Positions 61,741 to 64,000 of a stretch of DNA of 64,000 bases are shown one piece after another. A program made the position numbers and the translations under genes. The notes under the pieces were generated by a model. The model saw only the letters and a program-made list of their open reading frames with translations. It ran no database searches and had not been told where the DNA came from. Position 1 is the stretch's first letter. Every line of letters starts with the position of its first letter. The DNA comes from Orientallactaga sibirica (taxonomy: Eukaryota > Chordata > Mammalia > Rodentia > Dipodidae), in the NCBI GenBank assembly GCA_036365145.1, contig JAEOAD010000658.1, positions 1 to 64,000 of the forward strand, read 5' to 3'.

Positions 61741-64000
61741 ACAAACTAGGTTAGAAATGTTGTTAATCTACTAAATTGTACATCTTGTTAGATTACACAA
61801 ACTAGGAAACTTTTAATCTTGCTGTACTGAAGACTCTCCGTAAGAAAGCAACTCATTTGGAGAACAGAACTGGCTTATTTCACACAGTACTGTGTTCTGC
61901 AATGAAGGCGTTTGTTTTGTAAACAAACTACGTTAGAAATGTGGTTAATCTACTAAGTTGTACATCTTGTTAGATTATACAAACTAGGAAAGTTTGATCT
62001 TACTGCACTGAAGACTCTTCGTAAGAAAGCATCTCATTTTTGGGGAACAGAACAGCCTTATTTCACACAGTACTGTGTTCGGCAATGAAGTTGTTTGTTT
62101 TCTAAACAAACTACGTTAGAAATTTGGTTAATCTACTAAATTGTACATCTTGTTAGATTACACAAACTAGGAAAGTTTGATCTTGCTGCACTGAAGACTC
62201 TTCCTAAGAAAGCAACTCATTTGGGGATCAGAACAGGCTTATTTCACACAGTACTGTGTTCGGCAATGAAGGCGTTTGTTTCCTAAACGAACTAGGTTAG
62301 AAATGTGGTTAATCTACTACGTTGTACATCTTGTTAGATTACACAAACTAGGAAAGTTTGATCTTGCTGCACTGAAGACTCTTCATAAGAAACCAACTCA
62401 TTTGCGGAACAGAACAGCCTTATTTCACACAGTACTGTGTTCGGCAATAAAGGCGTTTGTTTTCTAAACAAACTACATTATACATCTGGTTAATCTACTA
62501 AGTTGAAAATCTTGTTAGATTACACAAACTAGGAAGTTTTGATCTTGCTGCACTGAAGACTCTTCGTAAGAGAGCAACTCATTTGAAGAACAGAACTGGC
62601 TTATTTGACACAGTACTGTGTTCGGTGTTTGTTTTCTAAACAAAGTACGTTAGAAATGTGGTTAATATACTAAGTTGTATATCTTGTTAGATTACACAAA
62701 CTAGGAAAGTTTGATCTTGCTGCACTGAAGACTCTTCGTAAGAATGCAACTCATTTGGGGGAACAGAACAGCCTCATTTCACACAGTACTGTGTTCGGCA
62801 ATGAAAGGCGTTTGTTTTCTAAACAAACTACTTTAGAAATGTGGTTAATCTACTAAGTTGTACATCTTGTTAGATTACACAAACTAGGAAAGTTTGATCT
62901 TGCTGCACTGAAGACTCTTCCTAAAAGCAACTCATTTTTAGAACAGAACAGCCTTATTTCACACAGTACTGTGTTCAGCAATGAAGGTGTTTGTTTTCTA
63001 AACAAACTACGTTAGAAATGTGGTTAATCTACTAAATTGTACATCTTGTTAGATTACACAAACTAAGAAAGTTTGATCTTGCTGCACTGAAGACTCTTCG
63101 TAAGAAAGCAACTCATTTGGAGAACAGAACAGGCTTATTTCACACAGTACTGTGTTCGGCAATGAAGGCGTTTTTTTCTAAACAAACTACGTTATAAATG
63201 TGGTTAATCTACTAAGTTGTACATCTTGTTAGATTACACAAACTAGGAAAGTTTGATCTTGCTGCACTGAAGACTCTTCCTAAGAAAGCAACTCATTTGG
63301 GGAACAGAACAGGCTTATTTCACACAGTACTGTGTTCGGCAATGAAGGTGTTTGTTTTCTAAACAAACTAGGTTAGAAATGTGGTTAATCTACTACGTTG
63401 TACATCTTGTTAGATTACACAAACTAGGAAAGTTTGATCTTGCTGCACTGAAGACTCTTCGTAAGAATGGAACTCATTTGGGGAACAGAACATCCTTATT
63501 TCACTCAGTACTGTGTTCGGCAATGAAAGCGTTTGTTTTCTAAACAAACTACTTTAGAAATGTGGTTAATCTACTAAGTTGTACATCTTGTTCGGTTACA
63601 CAAACTAGGAAAGTTTGATCTTGCTGCACTGAAGACTCTTCGTAAAAAAGCAACACATTTGCAGAACAGAACTTGGTTATTTGACACAGTACTGTGTTCG
63701 GCAATAAAGGTGTTTGTTTTCTAAACAAAGTACGTTAGAAATGTGGTTAATATACTAAGTTGTACATCTTGTTGGATTACACAAACTAGGAAAGACTGAT
63801 CTTGCTGCACTGAAGAATCTTCGTAAGAAAGCAACTCATTTGGGGAACAGAACAGCCTTATTTCACACAGTACTGTGTTCGGCAATGAAGGTGTTTATTT
63901 TGTCAACATACTACGTTAGAAATGTGGTAAATCTACTAAGTTGTACATCTTGTTAGATTACACAAACTAGGAAAGTTTGACCTTGCTGCACTGAAGACTC
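61740..64000 (+). repeat. Rearranged continuation of the 16-monomer HOR
   Basis: After the last GTTATCTAAAC marker the usual start recurs: GTAAACAAAC (61918), the AAACTAGG and CTACGTTG monomer (62276), TATACATCTGG with TTGAAAATC (62462-62510), AAACAAAGTACG (62638) and CTACTTTAG (62829). Two monomers of other types follow, then a second AAACTAGG and CTACGTTG monomer at 63352. This one continues with GAATGGAACTC, CACTCAG and GAAAGCG, the end of the third monomer type, and leads straight to CTACTTTAG, TTGGATTAC and GTCAACATAC monomers. The array runs off the window end in this series. One monomer near 62624 lacks 9 bp (CAATGAAGG) between palindrome and hairpin. Confidence 0.7.

Larger units (their letters stand above)
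1..64000 (+). repeat. Satellite DNA array, ~181-bp monomer, ~353 head-to-tail copies
   Basis: The same sequence recurs every 180-182 bp from the first base to the last. Repeated landmarks, in order, are AAACTAGGAAAGTTTGATC, CTGAAGACTCTTCGTAAG, GGGAACAGAACAGCC, CACAGTACTGTGTTCGGC, GTTTGTTTTCTAAACAAAC, GAAATGTGGTTAATC and TTGTACATCTTGTTAGATT. All monomers that I followed read in this orientation; I saw no inverted block, non-satellite insertion or gap. The consensus is 181 bp and about 38% GC. Neighbours differ by scattered substitutions and 1-4 bp indels, while monomers one HOR period apart can be almost identical. Arrays like this are known from centromeres and pericentromeric heterochromatin of many eukaryotes. 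Centromere function and the species are inferences; nothing here shows CENP-A loading. No protein-coding or RNA gene can be supported anywhere in the window. Confidence 0.97.

Noticed and set aside
1..64000. CRISPR array
   Set aside because: The repeats are directly adjacent, about 181 bp long and diverged from each other. There are no short identical repeats separated by unique spacers and no cas genes.
1..64000. Array of 5S rRNA, tRNA or other RNA genes, which also form tandem repeats
   Set aside because: I find no 5S internal control region, no A and B boxes of tRNA type and no terminator T-run in a fixed place. The monomer is A/T-rich with short palindromes only.

Overview
The whole 64 kb window is one uninterrupted, head-to-tail array of a single tandem repeat with a monomer of about 181 bp (roughly 353 copies, about 38% GC in the consensus). 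All monomers that I followed lie in the same orientation. I see no unique sequence, transposon insertion, gene, tRNA, rRNA or CRISPR array. Arrays of this size and monomer length are typical of eukaryotic centromeric or pericentromeric satellite DNA. The length suits a flowering plant, but the sequence alone does not prove the organism or that the array is a functional centromere. Open frames of about 63 codons are the monomer itself read in one frame: they start at TTG, end at the TAA inside the hairpin of the next monomer, and cannot run on because 181 is not a multiple of three.

Each monomer carries three short dyads: an 11-bp interrupted palindrome (GAAGACTCTTC), a perfect 14-bp palindrome (ACACAGTACTGTGT), and, 14 bp further on, a 19-bp hairpin (GTTTGTTTTCTAAACAAAC, arms of 8, loop of 3). 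Four CpG sites per monomer account for many of the common variants.

Monomers are arranged in higher-order repeats (HORs) that differ along the window. 1-2.4 kb: a 6-monomer unit with deletion derivatives. About 1.9-17.1 kb: a unit of about 5.25 kb (29 monomers) in two full copies, a shortened third copy and a partial fourth, with a mosaic patch and a one-monomer deletion. 17.1-18.9 kb: a short 8-monomer duplication. 18.6-26 kb: a 10-monomer unit (1.81 kb) in about four copies, one spacing enlarged to 12 monomers. 25.4-37.4 kb: irregular, with small 2-, 4-, 5- and 12-monomer echoes. 37.4-39.25 kb: a clean 5-monomer tandem duplication. 40.1-42.2 kb: an 8-monomer duplication. 43.9-45.0 kb: a 3-monomer duplication. 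45.4-47.6 kb: a 5/4-monomer repeat. 47.8-54.3 kb: irregular. 54.3-61.7 kb: a 16-monomer HOR of about 2.9 kb, marked by a rare variant recurring at alternating 9- and 7-monomer spacing. 61.7-64 kb: the same monomer types, rearranged by deletions and running off the window end.

Some segments are shared over long distances (40.7, 12.1 and 9.4 kb), so exchange is not only between neighbours. The array looks like a record of repeated unequal exchange, segmental duplication and conversion-like patching. Positions come from reading the sequence by eye and are good to a few bases for named motifs, but only to about 100-200 bp for block edges.
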